64,000 nucleotides of DNA from NCBI RefSeq assembly GCF_000935125.1, contig NZ_JRKI01000008.1, positions 310,001-374,000 of the forward strand, given 5' to 3'. The notes under the pieces were generated by a model. The model searched no databases. It was not told where the DNA came from and was given only the letters and a program-made list of their open reading frames with translations. Positions 7,653 through 16,625 of the stretch are shown piece by piece (position 1 is the stretch's first letter; every line of letters begins with the position of its first letter). The DNA comes from Streptomyces natalensis ATCC 27448 (GTDB lineage: Bacteria; Actinomycetota; Actinomycetes; Streptomycetales; Streptomycetaceae). A program made the translations under genes and the position numbers.

Positions 7653-9026
7653 CTAGCTTCCCGAGGGCACCGCGAACGGCACCACCGCCACCGTCACATT
7701 GTCGTGGCCGCCGCCGTCGAGGGCGTGGGTGACCAGCGTCCGGGCGGCGTCCAGCGGCCGGGCGGGCGAGTCGACGGGCAGGACGGCGGCCATCTGGGCG
7801 GCGGAATCGGCGTAGTTCCACAGGCCGTCCGTGCAGACGACGACCACACCCGGACCGTCCGGCTTGAAGGTCACGGTGTGCGGTTCGACCTCGTAGGCGT
7901 CCGCGCCGAGCCACCCGGTGATGGCGTGTGCCCGTTCGTCGGCATTCGCCTCCGCCTCGGACATCAGGTTGTTGGCGACCATCTGCGCGGCCCAGGAATC
8001 GTCCTCGGTGAGCCGGGCCGGGGGCGCCGTACGGTCGTTGGGGATCCAGTACGCGCGGCTGTCGCCGACCCATCCGATGGTCAGCAGGCCGCCGCCGATC
8101 GCCGCGCCCACGAATGTGCAGGCCGGGGCGTTTTGCTGACGGTGCTCGTCATGGGCCAGGGACGGGTCGGCGGCCAGCGCGTCGACCGCCGCCGACGCGG
8201 ACAGGATGGCCTCGTGCATCGCCTGCTGGGGGTGCGTACCGCGCGGCAGCGACCCCAGCAGCGCCTCGCCGGCGGCCTCGGACGCCGCCCGGGACGCCTC
8301 GTCCGGGCGGGTGGCCGAGGAGACGCCGTCGCAGACCACCGCGACGACGGCGGGCGAGCCGTCGGGCAGTGCGGTGGCCCGCAGGGCGAAGAAGTCCTCG
8401 TTGCGGTGGTGGCGGTGGCCGCGGTCGCTGACGGCCGCGACACCTGCCAACGCGTGCTCCATGTGGTTGCGTTCGCGGGGCTGGGCGCGGCCGCAGTGGT
8501 CGCAGAAGCCGTCGGGGGTCAGCGCGCCGGCGTGGCAGACACCGCACAGATGCAGGGTGTCGGTGGCCCGTTCGGCCTCCTGGTCCTCCTCCGGGGCATC
8601 GGGGGTGCCGTCGGCGGAGGGTTCGTCGGTGACGGTGGCGGGCACCTCGTCCGGGGCGTCCTCGGCGGCCGCCGGGGCGGTCCGCGCGGCGCCCGCCGCG
8701 GCGTCGGCCACCACTTCGTATCCCGCGACCCGGGGGTCGACGGGCCGCTGCGCGGGGTCGCCCGCGGCCGGGCCGTCCGTGGCCCGCTCGCCCTCCGCCG
8801 CGAGGTTCGCGTCCGGAATCCGCGTCGTGGGGTCGGGAGGCGGCGGACCGGCCGGTGCCGCGGCGGGTGCCCCGACCGTGGGTGCGTACGACGGGGGCGG
8901 CGGCACCGCCCCGTAGCCCGCCGCGGCGGGCACCACGAGATCCGCACCGCACCGTCCGCAGAAGTTGTCCCCCGCGTCGAGCGGCTCCGCGCAGCTCCGG
9001 CAGCGGGACGGCCCAGTCACACCCAT
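7653..9026 (-). CDS. PP2C-family Ser/Thr protein phosphatase with zinc ribbons
   Basis: A 457-residue protein. The N-terminus is a four-Cys zinc ribbon (CRSCAEP, FCGRCGADL). A long acidic Ala/Pro linker and a second ribbon (CGVCHAG, FCDHCGR) follow. The C-terminal ~240 residues are the catalytic PP2C domain, with HRHHRNEDFF, VVCDGVSS, WVGDSRAYW, CTDGLWNY and HDNVTVAVV supplying the metal-binding Asp residues and conserved Gly turns. The start is ATG 9026 (MGVTGPSRCRSC), one base past the stop of the kinase gene; upstream extensions lie inside the kinase gene. The coupling implies that kinase and phosphatase are made together and oppose each other on shared targets such as the FHA protein. Confidence 0.93.
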   Translation of the reverse strand: MGVTGPSRCRSCAEPLDAGDNFCGRCGADLVVPAAAGYGAVPPPPSYAPTVGAPAAAPAGPPPPDPTTRIPDANLAAEGERATDGPAAGDPAQRPVDPRVAGYEVVADAAAGAARTAPAAAEDAPDEVPATVTDEPSADGTPDAPEEDQEAERATDTLHLCGVCHAGALTPDGFCDHCGRAQPRERNHMEHALAGVAAVSDRGHRHHRNEDFFALRATALPDGSPAVVAVVCDGVSSATRPDEASRAASEAAGEALLGSLPRGTHPQQAMHEAILSASAAVDALAADPSLAHDEHRQQNAPACTFVGAAIGGGLLTIGWVGDSRAYWIPNDRTAPPARLTEDDSWAAQMVANNLMSEAEANADERAHAITGWLGADAYEVEPHTVTFKPDGPGVVVVCTDGLWNYADSAAQMAAVLPVDSPARPLDAARTLVTHALDGGGHDNVTVAVVPFAVPSGS

Positions 9027-9027
9027 G

Positions 9028-11556
9028 TCACACCCACGTCCTGGGGCGGAAACGGTTGGCCCGCTCCACCAGCTCGATCCTTTCCTCGCCACGCTGCGCC
9101 AGCCGCGCCAGCAGGCGGTACGACCTCTCCAGCCCGAACCGCAGCCCGCGTTCGTCCAGCGGGCTGCCGAGCAGCGACGGGAGCTTGGGCGAGGCCCGCC
9201 CGCCGTCCGTCCGGGCACCGTGGCTACCGGAGAGTACCCAGTCCAGGGCGCTGCCCAGTACCTCGGTGGCCAGTTGTGCGCGACGACCGGCGTCCAGTCC
9301 GAATTCCGCCAGCCGTGCCACCTCTTGGGCGGCGGCCGCAAGATCACCGAGCAAAGGGTCGTGCGGAGTGCGCTGCCGCAGCCGGGCGCGCACCGCCGCG
9401 ATACGCGCGGGGGTGTGGTGAACGGACGCCTCCGGTACGGCTTCCAGCGCCGCGACCGCGCCCGGCCGGTCGCCCGCGGCCAGGCACACCCGGGCCAGTC
9501 CGAACGCGGCGCCGACCCAGCCGTGGTCCATCGCCCACACCAGGCGGTAGTACTCCGCGGCGGTGTCCAGCTGGCCGAGCAGCTCGGCGGCGACGGCCAG
9601 CGCCAGCTTCGGGGCGAGTTCGCCGGGGAAGGCGTCGTAGACCGCGTCGAAGGACAGCGCGGCGCTCTCGTGGTCCCCGCGGGCCAGCGATACCAGGCCG
9701 TGGTTCCACACCACGCGCCAGTCGCCGCCCCACCGGGCGCCGGGCTCCGTCTCGATCTCGCGCAGCAGGGCCTGCGCCCCCGGGCCGTCGCCGGCCTCCA
9801 GATGGGCGCGCAGTTCGCGCAGTCGCAGCTCCAGGGAGTCGACGGGTTCCGCGCGCAGCGCGGGCAGCAGCTCTACCGGGGCGACGGTCGTCAGCCCGGC
9901 CAGGAAACCGGCGTTGGGGTCGGCCGGATCCACCCGCGGCACCGGCAGCGCGAGCGCGGCGGCGGCCGGGTCCAGGGGGCGCAGCGTGACCGCCCCGGGG
10001 GACGCCGTCGCGGCCCCGGGGTCCCCGCCGCGGGCCCCGAGCAGCGAGCCGCCGCCGTCCGCGGGCACCAGCTCCGTGTCCACCACGCGCAGTTCCGGCC
10101 CGAACAGCTGCGACGGCGCGGGCCGCGGTGCGCCCGACCGGAGAGCCACCACCTCCCGCAGCACGCCCGTCAGCTGCTCGGCCATCTCCTCCGCGGAGGC
10201 GAAGCGGCGCGAGCGGTCCGGGTCCGTGGCCCGTACCAGCAGCCGGTAGAAGGACTCGTACGTGCGGAAGACCTCGATGTGCTCCGGGTCGGGCAGCGAG
10301 TCGGCGAAGACATTGGTGTAGCCCTGGAAGTCGAAGGTGAGCACGGCCAGGGTGCGGGCGACGGTGTAGAGGTCGGAGGCCACCGACGGGCCCAGCTCGG
10401 CTATTTCGGGCGCCTGATAGCCGATCGTGCCGTAGATCGGGCTTTCGTGGTCGTCCATCCGGCGCACCGCGCCCATGTCGATCAGCTTGAGCTGGTCGTG
10501 CTGCTGTATGGCGTTGTCGACCTTGAAATCGCAGTACAGCAGCTGCCGGCGGTGCAGTTCGCCGAGGGCCTCCAGCGCCTCGATGCCGTACGCACACGCC
10601 TGATCGACGGGCAGCGGATCGCGCCGCCCCTGGGGTGTGCGCCGGTCGTTGGCGATGTCCTTGAGGGACTTGCCGCCGACGTACTCCATGACGATATAGC
10701 CGTCCAGGCTGCCCGTCGCGGGGTCGAGATGCTCCACGAAGTTGTAGATCCGCACGATATTGGCGTGCTCGATCTCGGCCAGGAACCGCCGCTCGGACAC
10801 CGCGACCGCCAGCGCCTCCTCGTCGCCGGTGTCCAGCAGGCCCTTGAGCACCACCCACCGGTCGGCGACGGCGTGGTCGACGGCCAGATAGATCCAGCCG
10901 AGCCCGCCGTGCGCCAGACAGCCCACCACCTCGTACTGGCCGTGCACCATGTCACCGGGCCGCAGCTTGGGCACGAAGCTGTACGGATGGCCGCACTTGG
11001 TGCAGAAGCCTTCCGTGGGGCCGGGCCGCCCGCCGCGTCCGCGACCCACCGGCGCCCCGCAGTCGCCGCGGCTGCAGAACCGCTTCCGCTCGGGGACCTG
11101 CGGATGTTCCAGTACGGCGGTGTGCGGATCGGGCCGCGGCACCTGCGGCACCGTCACCAGTCCTGCTCCCAGCCGTCCGCGCGCCGACCCGGAGGAGCCG
11201 GACGACCCGAAGGCCGCGCCGCCGCCCGTGTTGTGCACCGACACCGGGGCCGCCGGTGACCGCATGCCCCGGGTCGCCTCGGCCGCGGCGCCCGCGCGGC
11301 GGCCGGACGCCGCGGGTCCGGAGTCCGTGGCACCGGAGTCCGTGGCACCGTGCCCCGGCGTGCCGGATCCCGCCCGTCCGGTGATGCCCGTGGCCGGCGA
11401 CGACAGCAGACCGTCGGCCGAGACCACCGGCGGCCGTCCGCAGACCCCGCAGGAGCGCTCGCCGCCCCCGGTGTCCTCGTAACTCCCGTCGCAGCCCGGC
11501 CGCTGGCAACGGCCGCCGGCCACGCGCACCGTGGCCGGCCCCCCGCCGTCCGTCAC
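9028..11556 (-). CDS. PknG-like serine/threonine protein kinase
   Basis: An 842-residue cytoplasmic kinase with PknG architecture. Residues 17-39 form a four-Cys ribbon, and C161, C166, C185 and C188 form a rubredoxin-like centre. The kinase domain spans about 208-470, with glycine loop LAHGGLGWIYLAVD, Lys238 in VVLKG, the catalytic loop YCDFKVDN (Asp343), LIDMGAV (Asp360) and GTIGYQAPE. A TPR-rich C-terminal half follows. The glycine loop and DMGAV segment are characteristic of PknG rather than PknB-type kinases, and there is no membrane anchor. Mycobacterial PknG controls glutamate metabolism through the FHA protein GarA. Start GTG 11556 overlaps the preceding stop by 4 bp (GTGA). Confidence 0.93.
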   Translation of the reverse strand: MTDGGGPATVRVAGGRCQRPGCDGSYEDTGGGERSCGVCGRPPVVSADGLLSSPATGITGRAGSGTPGHGATDSGATDSGPAASGRRAGAAAEATRGMRSPAAPVSVHNTGGGAAFGSSGSSGSARGRLGAGLVTVPQVPRPDPHTAVLEHPQVPERKRFCSRGDCGAPVGRGRGGRPGPTEGFCTKCGHPYSFVPKLRPGDMVHGQYEVVGCLAHGGLGWIYLAVDHAVADRWVVLKGLLDTGDEEALAVAVSERRFLAEIEHANIVRIYNFVEHLDPATGSLDGYIVMEYVGGKSLKDIANDRRTPQGRRDPLPVDQACAYGIEALEALGELHRRQLLYCDFKVDNAIQQHDQLKLIDMGAVRRMDDHESPIYGTIGYQAPEIAELGPSVASDLYTVARTLAVLTFDFQGYTNVFADSLPDPEHIEVFRTYESFYRLLVRATDPDRSRRFASAEEMAEQLTGVLREVVALRSGAPRPAPSQLFGPELRVVDTELVPADGGGSLLGARGGDPGAATASPGAVTLRPLDPAAAALALPVPRVDPADPNAGFLAGLTTVAPVELLPALRAEPVDSLELRLRELRAHLEAGDGPGAQALLREIETEPGARWGGDWRVVWNHGLVSLARGDHESAALSFDAVYDAFPGELAPKLALAVAAELLGQLDTAAEYYRLVWAMDHGWVGAAFGLARVCLAAGDRPGAVAALEAVPEASVHHTPARIAAVRARLRQRTPHDPLLGDLAAAAQEVARLAEFGLDAGRRAQLATEVLGSALDWVLSGSHGARTDGGRASPKLPSLLGSPLDERGLRFGLERSYRLLARLAQRGEERIELVERANRFRPRTWV

Positions 11557-12947
11557 GTCTCCCCCTCGTGCTCCCACTCGTTCCCCCCGTACTCCTCCTG
11601 CTCCGGCGCCAGCGCCTCGGCCGCCGCCCGCTGGTAGCGCCACAACGCCTGCTCGGCCGCCCGCAGATCGCACGGCGCGCTCCACAGCATCCGGCGGGCC
11701 GTGTCGTACCGCTCCAGCAGCAGCGGGTCCCCGGCCAGGCCGTGGCGCGCGAGCTCGGCCTTGTACGCGTCGAGCCGGCCGCGCAGCTCGGCCCTCACGG
11801 CCAGCGGGGCCGTCACCGCCGTCAACGATTCGCGGGCGCGGTGGAGTTCCTCCTCGGCGCGCTCCTCCAGGCTTTCCAGCAGCGGCGACAGCCGGTGCCA
11901 CTGAGCCCGGCGGCGGTACTCCGCGGCCGCCACCAACTGCTCGTACAGCGCCGTCGAGGGGCCGCTGACCGCCGGCACCTCGGACGCGGCGATCTTGGCC
12001 AGCACCTCGCCGCGCGCCTGCCGCGCCTCGGTCAGCGTGCGATCGGCCCGGGAGAGCACATCGCGCAGCTGCATCAGGCGTCGCTCGGCGTCCTGGCGGA
12101 CATCCAGCACCGCCTCGATCTCCCGCCGTACGTCCTCCAGGGCGCGCGCCGCACGGTCGTAGCGCACGGTGTCCGGCCGGCCGCCACCGGGGGCCGAACT
12201 CCCCGTCGAGGACGACACCCAGAACGCCAGCGGATCGGCGATCACCTGCGCGCGCAGCCGGGCCAGTTCGTCCGTGATCCGCTCCAGGTCGTCGCCCGCC
12301 GGATGCTCACCGGGGCGTACGCCCACGGAGTGCGCCAGCGAACGCGTCCGCTGAAGCTCGGCCGACAGCAGATCTATCCGGGCCGGCAGCGCGGACCACA
12401 CCGCGTCGGCGGCGACGATCACATCGAGCGAGCGGGCGTAGAGGCCGTTGATCCGCTCGACGAGCTCCGCCAGGCTGAAGCGCTCCGGCCCTGCGTCAGG
12501 TCCGGCCGCTCCGGCCGCTCCGGCCGCTGCTGTCGTTCCTGCCGTTCCTGTCGCTTCGGTCGCTTCGGTCGGTGAGGCCGCGCCGTCCACCGTGAGTCCC
12601 GTGCCGTACAGCAGCTCCGACAGCTCCGCCAGATCGTCGGGGGACGGCCAGCGTCGCCGCGCCCGCAGCTCGCGGGCCGTCGCCAACGCGGCGGTGTAGG
12701 TGTCGAAATACGCCCACAGGACGGCGATGGACCGTTCGGCCTCGGCCCAGCGCTCCTTGGTGGTGCCCGACAGATCGGCGCCCTCCAGGAGACGGCGGCC
12801 CGCGTGGTCCTGCAACGCGAGCAGCGATGTCTCTATCGCCTCGTACTCGGCGCCGAGCCGTGCCAGGGCGCGGTCGGCCTCCTCCCGGCCGGGCACCGGG
12901 GTGAGATGCCGCCCCGCGGAACCGGGGCAGGGCCCAGGGACCCCCAT
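11553..12947 (-). CDS. Coiled-coil protein of the PknG operon
   Basis: A 464-residue soluble, strongly helical protein rich in Glu, Arg, Ala and Leu, with heptad-like stretches around residues 15-60, 195-320 and 330-440. No catalytic motif is recognised. Residues ~125-150 are a Thr/Ala/Gly tripeptide-repeat linker encoded by a 9-bp minisatellite. It lies between the amino-acid binding protein gene and the kinase gene, and overlaps the kinase start by 4 bp. A scaffold or adaptor linking sensor and kinase is a reasonable inference, not a demonstrated role. ATG 12947 is the start. Confidence 0.8.
   Translation of the reverse strand: MGVPGPCPGSAGRHLTPVPGREEADRALARLGAEYEAIETSLLALQDHAGRRLLEGADLSGTTKERWAEAERSIAVLWAYFDTYTAALATARELRARRRWPSPDDLAELSELLYGTGLTVDGAASPTEATEATGTAGTTAAAGAAGAAGPDAGPERFSLAELVERINGLYARSLDVIVAADAVWSALPARIDLLSAELQRTRSLAHSVGVRPGEHPAGDDLERITDELARLRAQVIADPLAFWVSSSTGSSAPGGGRPDTVRYDRAARALEDVRREIEAVLDVRQDAERRLMQLRDVLSRADRTLTEARQARGEVLAKIAASEVPAVSGPSTALYEQLVAAAEYRRRAQWHRLSPLLESLEERAEEELHRARESLTAVTAPLAVRAELRGRLDAYKAELARHGLAGDPLLLERYDTARRMLWSAPCDLRAAEQALWRYQRAAAEALAPEQEEYGGNEWEHEGET
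12501..12576. repeat. 9-bp minisatellite inside the coiled-coil gene
   Basis: Three perfect TCCGGCCGC units at 12501-12527 are followed by GTCGTTCCT, GCCGTTCCT, GTCGCTTCG twice and GTCGGTGAG, all in 9-bp register to 12576. The array keeps frame and encodes a Thr/Ala/Gly-rich linker. Confidence 0.8.
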
Positions 12948-13133
12948 CGATCACCTCTCCAATACGCGTGCGGCGCACTGCGGTTGGCGCGCCTGGGTGG
13001 CTCGGTGAACTGTTCCCGCCATCCCCTCCCTTCCCATACTGACGGCAACCATCGCTCCGTGCGCTGCCAGGACGGCGCGCGGTGGCCGTCCGGTGGCTGT
13101 GCGGTCGCCCTGTGTGTGGCCCGACCGCGCGCT

Positions 13134-14138
13134 TCAGTCGCTGTATTCGGGCACCGGCGGCCCCGATATTCCGGGCAGATCGGCTCGCAGCCAGGTGCGG
13201 TACGCGCGCATCCAGGGGCTGTCGGCGCCACCGCGCCGGTAGTCGTCGAGCACCTTGTTGACCCGGCGCACCAGATCCGTGTCCGCCTTGTTCATCGCCA
13301 CGCCGTAGGGCTCGTCGGTGAACGGCTTGCCCTTGAGCTCCACCGTCGGATCCTGCGCCGCCTGGGCCGCCGCCAGCGCATTGTCCGTCACCACCGCATC
13401 CGCCTGCCCCAGCTGGATCCGCACCAGGCAGTCGAGCTGGCTGGGCACCGTCAGCACCTTCGCGCCGTGCCGCTGCCCGGACAGCGCCGACTCGCCGGTC
13501 GAACCCGCCGCCGTGCACACCCGTTTGCCGCGCAGCGAGTCGTCGAACGCCGTCACCGCCGACTTCTTGGGGGCCAGCACCTGCTGCCCGCCCTGGAAGT
13601 ACGCCGTCGAGAACGCCACCTTCTCCTTGCGCACGCAGTTGATCGTCATCGTCCGGACCACGATGTCGACCGTGCGCTTCTGGAGCGCCGGGATCCGCTG
13701 GTTGGTCGGGATCGTCTGGAAGACGACCTTGGCGTCCGGCCCCAGGATGTCCTTGGCTATCGCCCGCGCCAGATCGATGTCGAAGCCCTCCAGCCTGCCG
13801 GTTCCGGGATCGCGGTAGCCCCACCGGTAGGTGTTCTGGTCGACGCCCACGACCAGTTGGCCCTTTGCCTTGATCCGCTGCACCGCCGGGCCGTCCGCCG
13901 CCGAGGGCCGCAGGCTCTGCGCCGCGGTCGCCGGTGTGCAGTGCGATGCGGAGGGCAGCACCGGTGCCGTCCCATGGACGGCCGACGGCGTCCGGTGGCG
14001 GTGCGGACCGCCGGCGGGGGCATCGGTGCCCAGCGCGGGCACCAGCACCGCCGCGGCCGCCGCCATCACGCCCACCCCGGCCGCCACCGGCGCCAGCGCG
14101 GCGCGCAGATTCACCAAGGCTCGTGAGCGCCTCGTCAT
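13134..14138 (-). CDS. Amino-acid (glutamate/aspartate) solute-binding protein, GlnH-like
   Basis: A 334-residue exported family 3 solute-binding protein. The N-terminus has basic MTRRSRALVNLR and a hydrophobic helix ending in VLVPALG, but no lipobox cysteine, so it is probably tethered by an uncleaved helix or released. The binding domain starts near residue 85 (IKAKGQLVVGVDQNTYRWGY) and contains FDIDLARAIAKD and VRTMTINCVRKE, typical of glutamate-type receptors. No permease or ATPase genes accompany it. In mycobacteria GlnH senses aspartate/glutamate for PknG through GlnX, and the same neighbours occur here. A role in signalling rather than transport is therefore likely. ATG 14138 is the start. 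Confidence 0.9.
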   Translation of the reverse strand: MTRRSRALVNLRAALAPVAAGVGVMAAAAAVLVPALGTDAPAGGPHRHRTPSAVHGTAPVLPSASHCTPATAAQSLRPSAADGPAVQRIKAKGQLVVGVDQNTYRWGYRDPGTGRLEGFDIDLARAIAKDILGPDAKVVFQTIPTNQRIPALQKRTVDIVVRTMTINCVRKEKVAFSTAYFQGGQQVLAPKKSAVTAFDDSLRGKRVCTAAGSTGESALSGQRHGAKVLTVPSQLDCLVRIQLGQADAVVTDNALAAAQAAQDPTVELKGKPFTDEPYGVAMNKADTDLVRRVNKVLDDYRRGGADSPWMRAYRTWLRADLPGISGPPVPEYSD

Positions 14139-14183
14139 GCCCTCATCACCCGCTTCATGTCCCCCCCACCGGGCCCCTGCCCC

Positions 14184-15587
14184 TCACCGGTACTCCGACA
14201 GTCTGCGCGCGATACCCAGCACGGCGCCCACCGCCCCCAGCACCGCCAGCACCCCGGCCCCCACCGCCAGCCCGCCGAGCGCCGCCCGCCCGCCGTCCGC
14301 CGCCGACCGGAACTCCTGCTGCTCATGCGCCAACGCCTGCTCCAGCGCGGCATCGACCCGGTCGAACGACTCCCGCGTCGGCCGGTCGTCGCCGATCACC
14401 CTGGCCAGCGCCTGCTGGTAGTCGCCCTTGTCGTCCGCCGCCCGCGCCTGGGCGTGCCGCGCCTGCCACTGCCGTATCCGCGCCAGCGCCTCACGCACCG
14501 GACGCCGCCCCGCCTCGTCGTCCGCCAGCGCCAGCGCCGTCCCCAGCCGGCTGCCGGACGAGGCCGCGCCCCGCGTACCCGGGCCGGCCAGGTCCGTCAT
14601 CCCCTTGCGGAAGCCGACCTCGTAGAAGTCCTTCTGATCCGGGGTCAGCACCGCCCCCCGGGCCACCAGCGTCAGATTCTCGTCGCCGCGCGCCTGGAGG
14701 GCGTCGATCCGCGCCTCGTTGAGCACCCGCAGCGATCGCGCCCCGCGGTCGTACGACGCGCTCAGGCCCGACCGCGCGAGGGCGTGCCCCGTCACCAGCC
14801 ACACCAGTACGGCCAGCGCGGCCGCCGTCGCCGCCACCAGGCCGCGGTTGAACACCCGGTTCGTCCGGCGGTAATGGCGCCGCTGTGCCCAGGCCAGCGC
14901 CGCGAGGGCCGCCGCCCCGGCCACCAGCGCGCCCCACGGCCAGGTCTTCGCCGCGTCGTAGTCCGCCGCCAGCCGGTCGTTCTCCGCGTCGTACAGGGCC
15001 CGGGCGGCGGGCAGGAGTTCCCCGCGCATCCGGCCGTTGGCGTACCGCAGATAGGCGCCCCCCAGGGGCAGCCCCTGCCGGTTGTCCGTCCGCGCTGTCT
15101 CGATCAGCCCCGCATACTGCGGCAGCGTGCTGTTGAGCCGGGCGATCTGCTCTCCGGCCCGGTCGGACTCCGGGGTGCCGGCCGAGGCCCGGACCAGCAG
15201 CCGGGCCGCCGTGGCAAGGTCGTGGTCATAGCGCGCGCGGGTCGCCCGGCTCTCCTCCCCGCCCGCCAGGAACCCGCCGGCGGCCGTCGTGTCCGCATCC
15301 GCCAGCGAGCGGTAGATACGCGCCGCATCCGCGCTCAGCGGCTGGCTGCGCCCGACCACATCGTCCGCGGCCGCCGCCCGGTCGGCCACCTGCCAGGCCG
15401 TGGCCGCGCCGAACACCAGCACCAGCAGGGCGAGTACGGCACCGATCATCCGCAGCCGGCCCGGTTCGGTGACCGCGGCGGCGCGCAGCTCGTCGAGTCC
15501 GTCGGCCCATGCCGTACGGCGCCGGGGCGCGGGCGCCGAACCGCCGCCCGGCGACGCGGACACCTGCACGGACAACTCTGCCGACAC
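14184..15587 (-). CDS. Four-helix membrane sensor, GlnX-like
   Basis: A 467-residue membrane protein with four hydrophobic segments: IGAVLALLVLVFGAATAW near residue 50, one near 220, a third near 255 and one at the C-terminus. The first pair encloses a helical extracellular region of ~150 residues like chemoreceptor ligand domains. The second pair encloses a similar one. No kinase or methyl-accepting domain is present. Position directly ahead of the GlnH-like gene and upstream of a PknG-like gene matches mycobacterial GlnX, which relays GlnH binding to PknG. The start is GTG 15587 with GGGGAGG upstream; ATG 15683 lacks a ribosome site. It is the first gene of the operon. Confidence 0.82.
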   Translation of the reverse strand: MSAELSVQVSASPGGGSAPAPRRRTAWADGLDELRAAAVTEPGRLRMIGAVLALLVLVFGAATAWQVADRAAAADDVVGRSQPLSADAARIYRSLADADTTAAGGFLAGGEESRATRARYDHDLATAARLLVRASAGTPESDRAGEQIARLNSTLPQYAGLIETARTDNRQGLPLGGAYLRYANGRMRGELLPAARALYDAENDRLAADYDAAKTWPWGALVAGAAALAALAWAQRRHYRRTNRVFNRGLVAATAAALAVLVWLVTGHALARSGLSASYDRGARSLRVLNEARIDALQARGDENLTLVARGAVLTPDQKDFYEVGFRKGMTDLAGPGTRGAASSGSRLGTALALADDEAGRRPVREALARIRQWQARHAQARAADDKGDYQQALARVIGDDRPTRESFDRVDAALEQALAHEQQEFRSAADGGRAALGGLAVGAGVLAVLGAVGAVLGIARRLSEYR

Positions 15588-15935
15588 CGAACCTCCCCCT
15601 CCGTCGTCCACGGCCCGCCCTCGCGCGAAGCGCCGGCGAGAACGCTCACGGGAACGGGTGCACGGGCAGCAGTATGTCCCCACCCACTGACAGCCACACC
15701 GCGATTGCCCCCATCATTGCCCCGGTCTTTGGGCCTGACGTCGCGGGGGTGGCGCTGGCGCCGGGGCGGGGCCGTGCGGGGCCGGTGCGCGGCCGGTCTG
15801 GGGGTCCGTCTCCGGCCTCCTCCGTTGCCAAGGGCCGCACTAGAGTTGCTCCCGAGGGCCCTGCACCGGACGAGGGCCGGAGAGACACCAGATGTCAGGA
15901 CATCCGCCCGCCCCGGACGACCGGAGAGTGATCAC
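15588..15935. other. Divergent promoter region between GlnX-like and FadR-type genes
   Basis: These 348 bp hold no gene. They must contain the promoter of the leftward signalling operon and that of the rightward regulator. The right end holds a 14-bp palindrome (15891-15904) and a ribosome site, GGAGAG, at 15923-15928. Confidence 0.6.
15891..15904. promoter_or_regulatory. Palindromic candidate operator of the FadR-type regulator
   Basis: GATGTC-AG-GACATC is a perfect 6+6 palindrome 32 bp ahead of the regulator start. The TGTC-N2-GACA core is plausible for a FadR-subfamily site and suggests autoregulation. Confidence 0.4.
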
Positions 15936-16625
15936 GTGCAAGCGGTCCGCAAGGGCAGGGTGTCGCTGGTGGAGACGGCGACCGACGAGATCCGCGACCA
16001 GATCGTCACCGGCGTCTGGCCGGTGGGCAGCCGCATCCCGCCCGAGAGCGCGCTCTCCGAGGCCCTGGGCGTCAGCCGCGCTTCCGTCCGCGAGGCGGTC
16101 CGTTCCCTCGTCCACTCCGGCCTCCTCGAACCCCGGCAGGGCGACGGCACGTTCGTGATCTCCGACGACGACAGCGCGGTCGCCCTGCGCCGTCGGCTGG
16201 AGCGGGCCGAACTCACCCATGTCACCCAGATCCGCCAGGGCCTGGACGTCGTCGCCCGCCAGGCCGCGAAGCACCGTACGGATGCCCAGCTCGCCGGCAT
16301 CGAAGCCGCGCTGGTCCGCCGCAAGGCCGCCCTGGCCGCACAGGACGCGGACGCCTTCACCGCCGCCGATGCCGACTTCCACATCCTCGTCGCGGACGCC
16401 GGGGCCAACCCCGTGCTGGCCGACATCTACCGCTCGCTCAGCGCCGCCCTGCGCGAGGAACTCCGGCGCGCCGCCTGCCTCGACACCGCCACCGCGGCCC
16501 CCACCGACCCCCACTCGCGCCTCGCCGACGCCATCCGCGACCGGGACCCGCAGGCCGCGGTGGACGCGGCGGTCGTGCTGCTCGCCGGGCATGTGCGCGA
16601 TCTCGCGCTGCCGCTGGACGACTGA
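15936..16625 (+). CDS. FadR-subfamily GntR transcriptional regulator
   Basis: A 229-residue regulator. Residues 10-75 form the winged helix-turn-helix: PPESALSEALGVSRASVREA is the GntR recognition region, followed by a wing ending GDGTFV. Residues ~90-225 form an all-helical FCD ligand domain; HRTDAQL and ADADFHILV carry Asp/His residues of the metal-binding site. FCD proteins respond to small organic acids. The start GTG 15936 has GGAGAG 7 bp upstream. No metabolic gene is adjacent on the same strand, so the target pathway is unknown; a palindrome lies 32 bp ahead of its own start. Confidence 0.9.
   Translation: MQAVRKGRVSLVETATDEIRDQIVTGVWPVGSRIPPESALSEALGVSRASVREAVRSLVHSGLLEPRQGDGTFVISDDDSAVALRRRLERAELTHVTQIRQGLDVVARQAAKHRTDAQLAGIEAALVRRKAALAAQDADAFTAADADFHILVADAGANPVLADIYRSLSAALREELRRAACLDTATAAPTDPHSRLADAIRDRDPQAAVDAAVVLLAGHVRDLALPLDD

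Noticed and set aside
12501..12576. Repeat array considered as CRISPR
   Set aside because: Units are 9 bp, contiguous and in frame within a gene, without spacers; no cas genes are present in the window.
14157..15935. Long plus-strand open frame antisense to the GlnX-like gene and running into the FadR-type gene
   Set aside because: Only its last 229 codons are a protein family. The rest is a low-complexity Arg/Pro shadow of the minus-strand gene.
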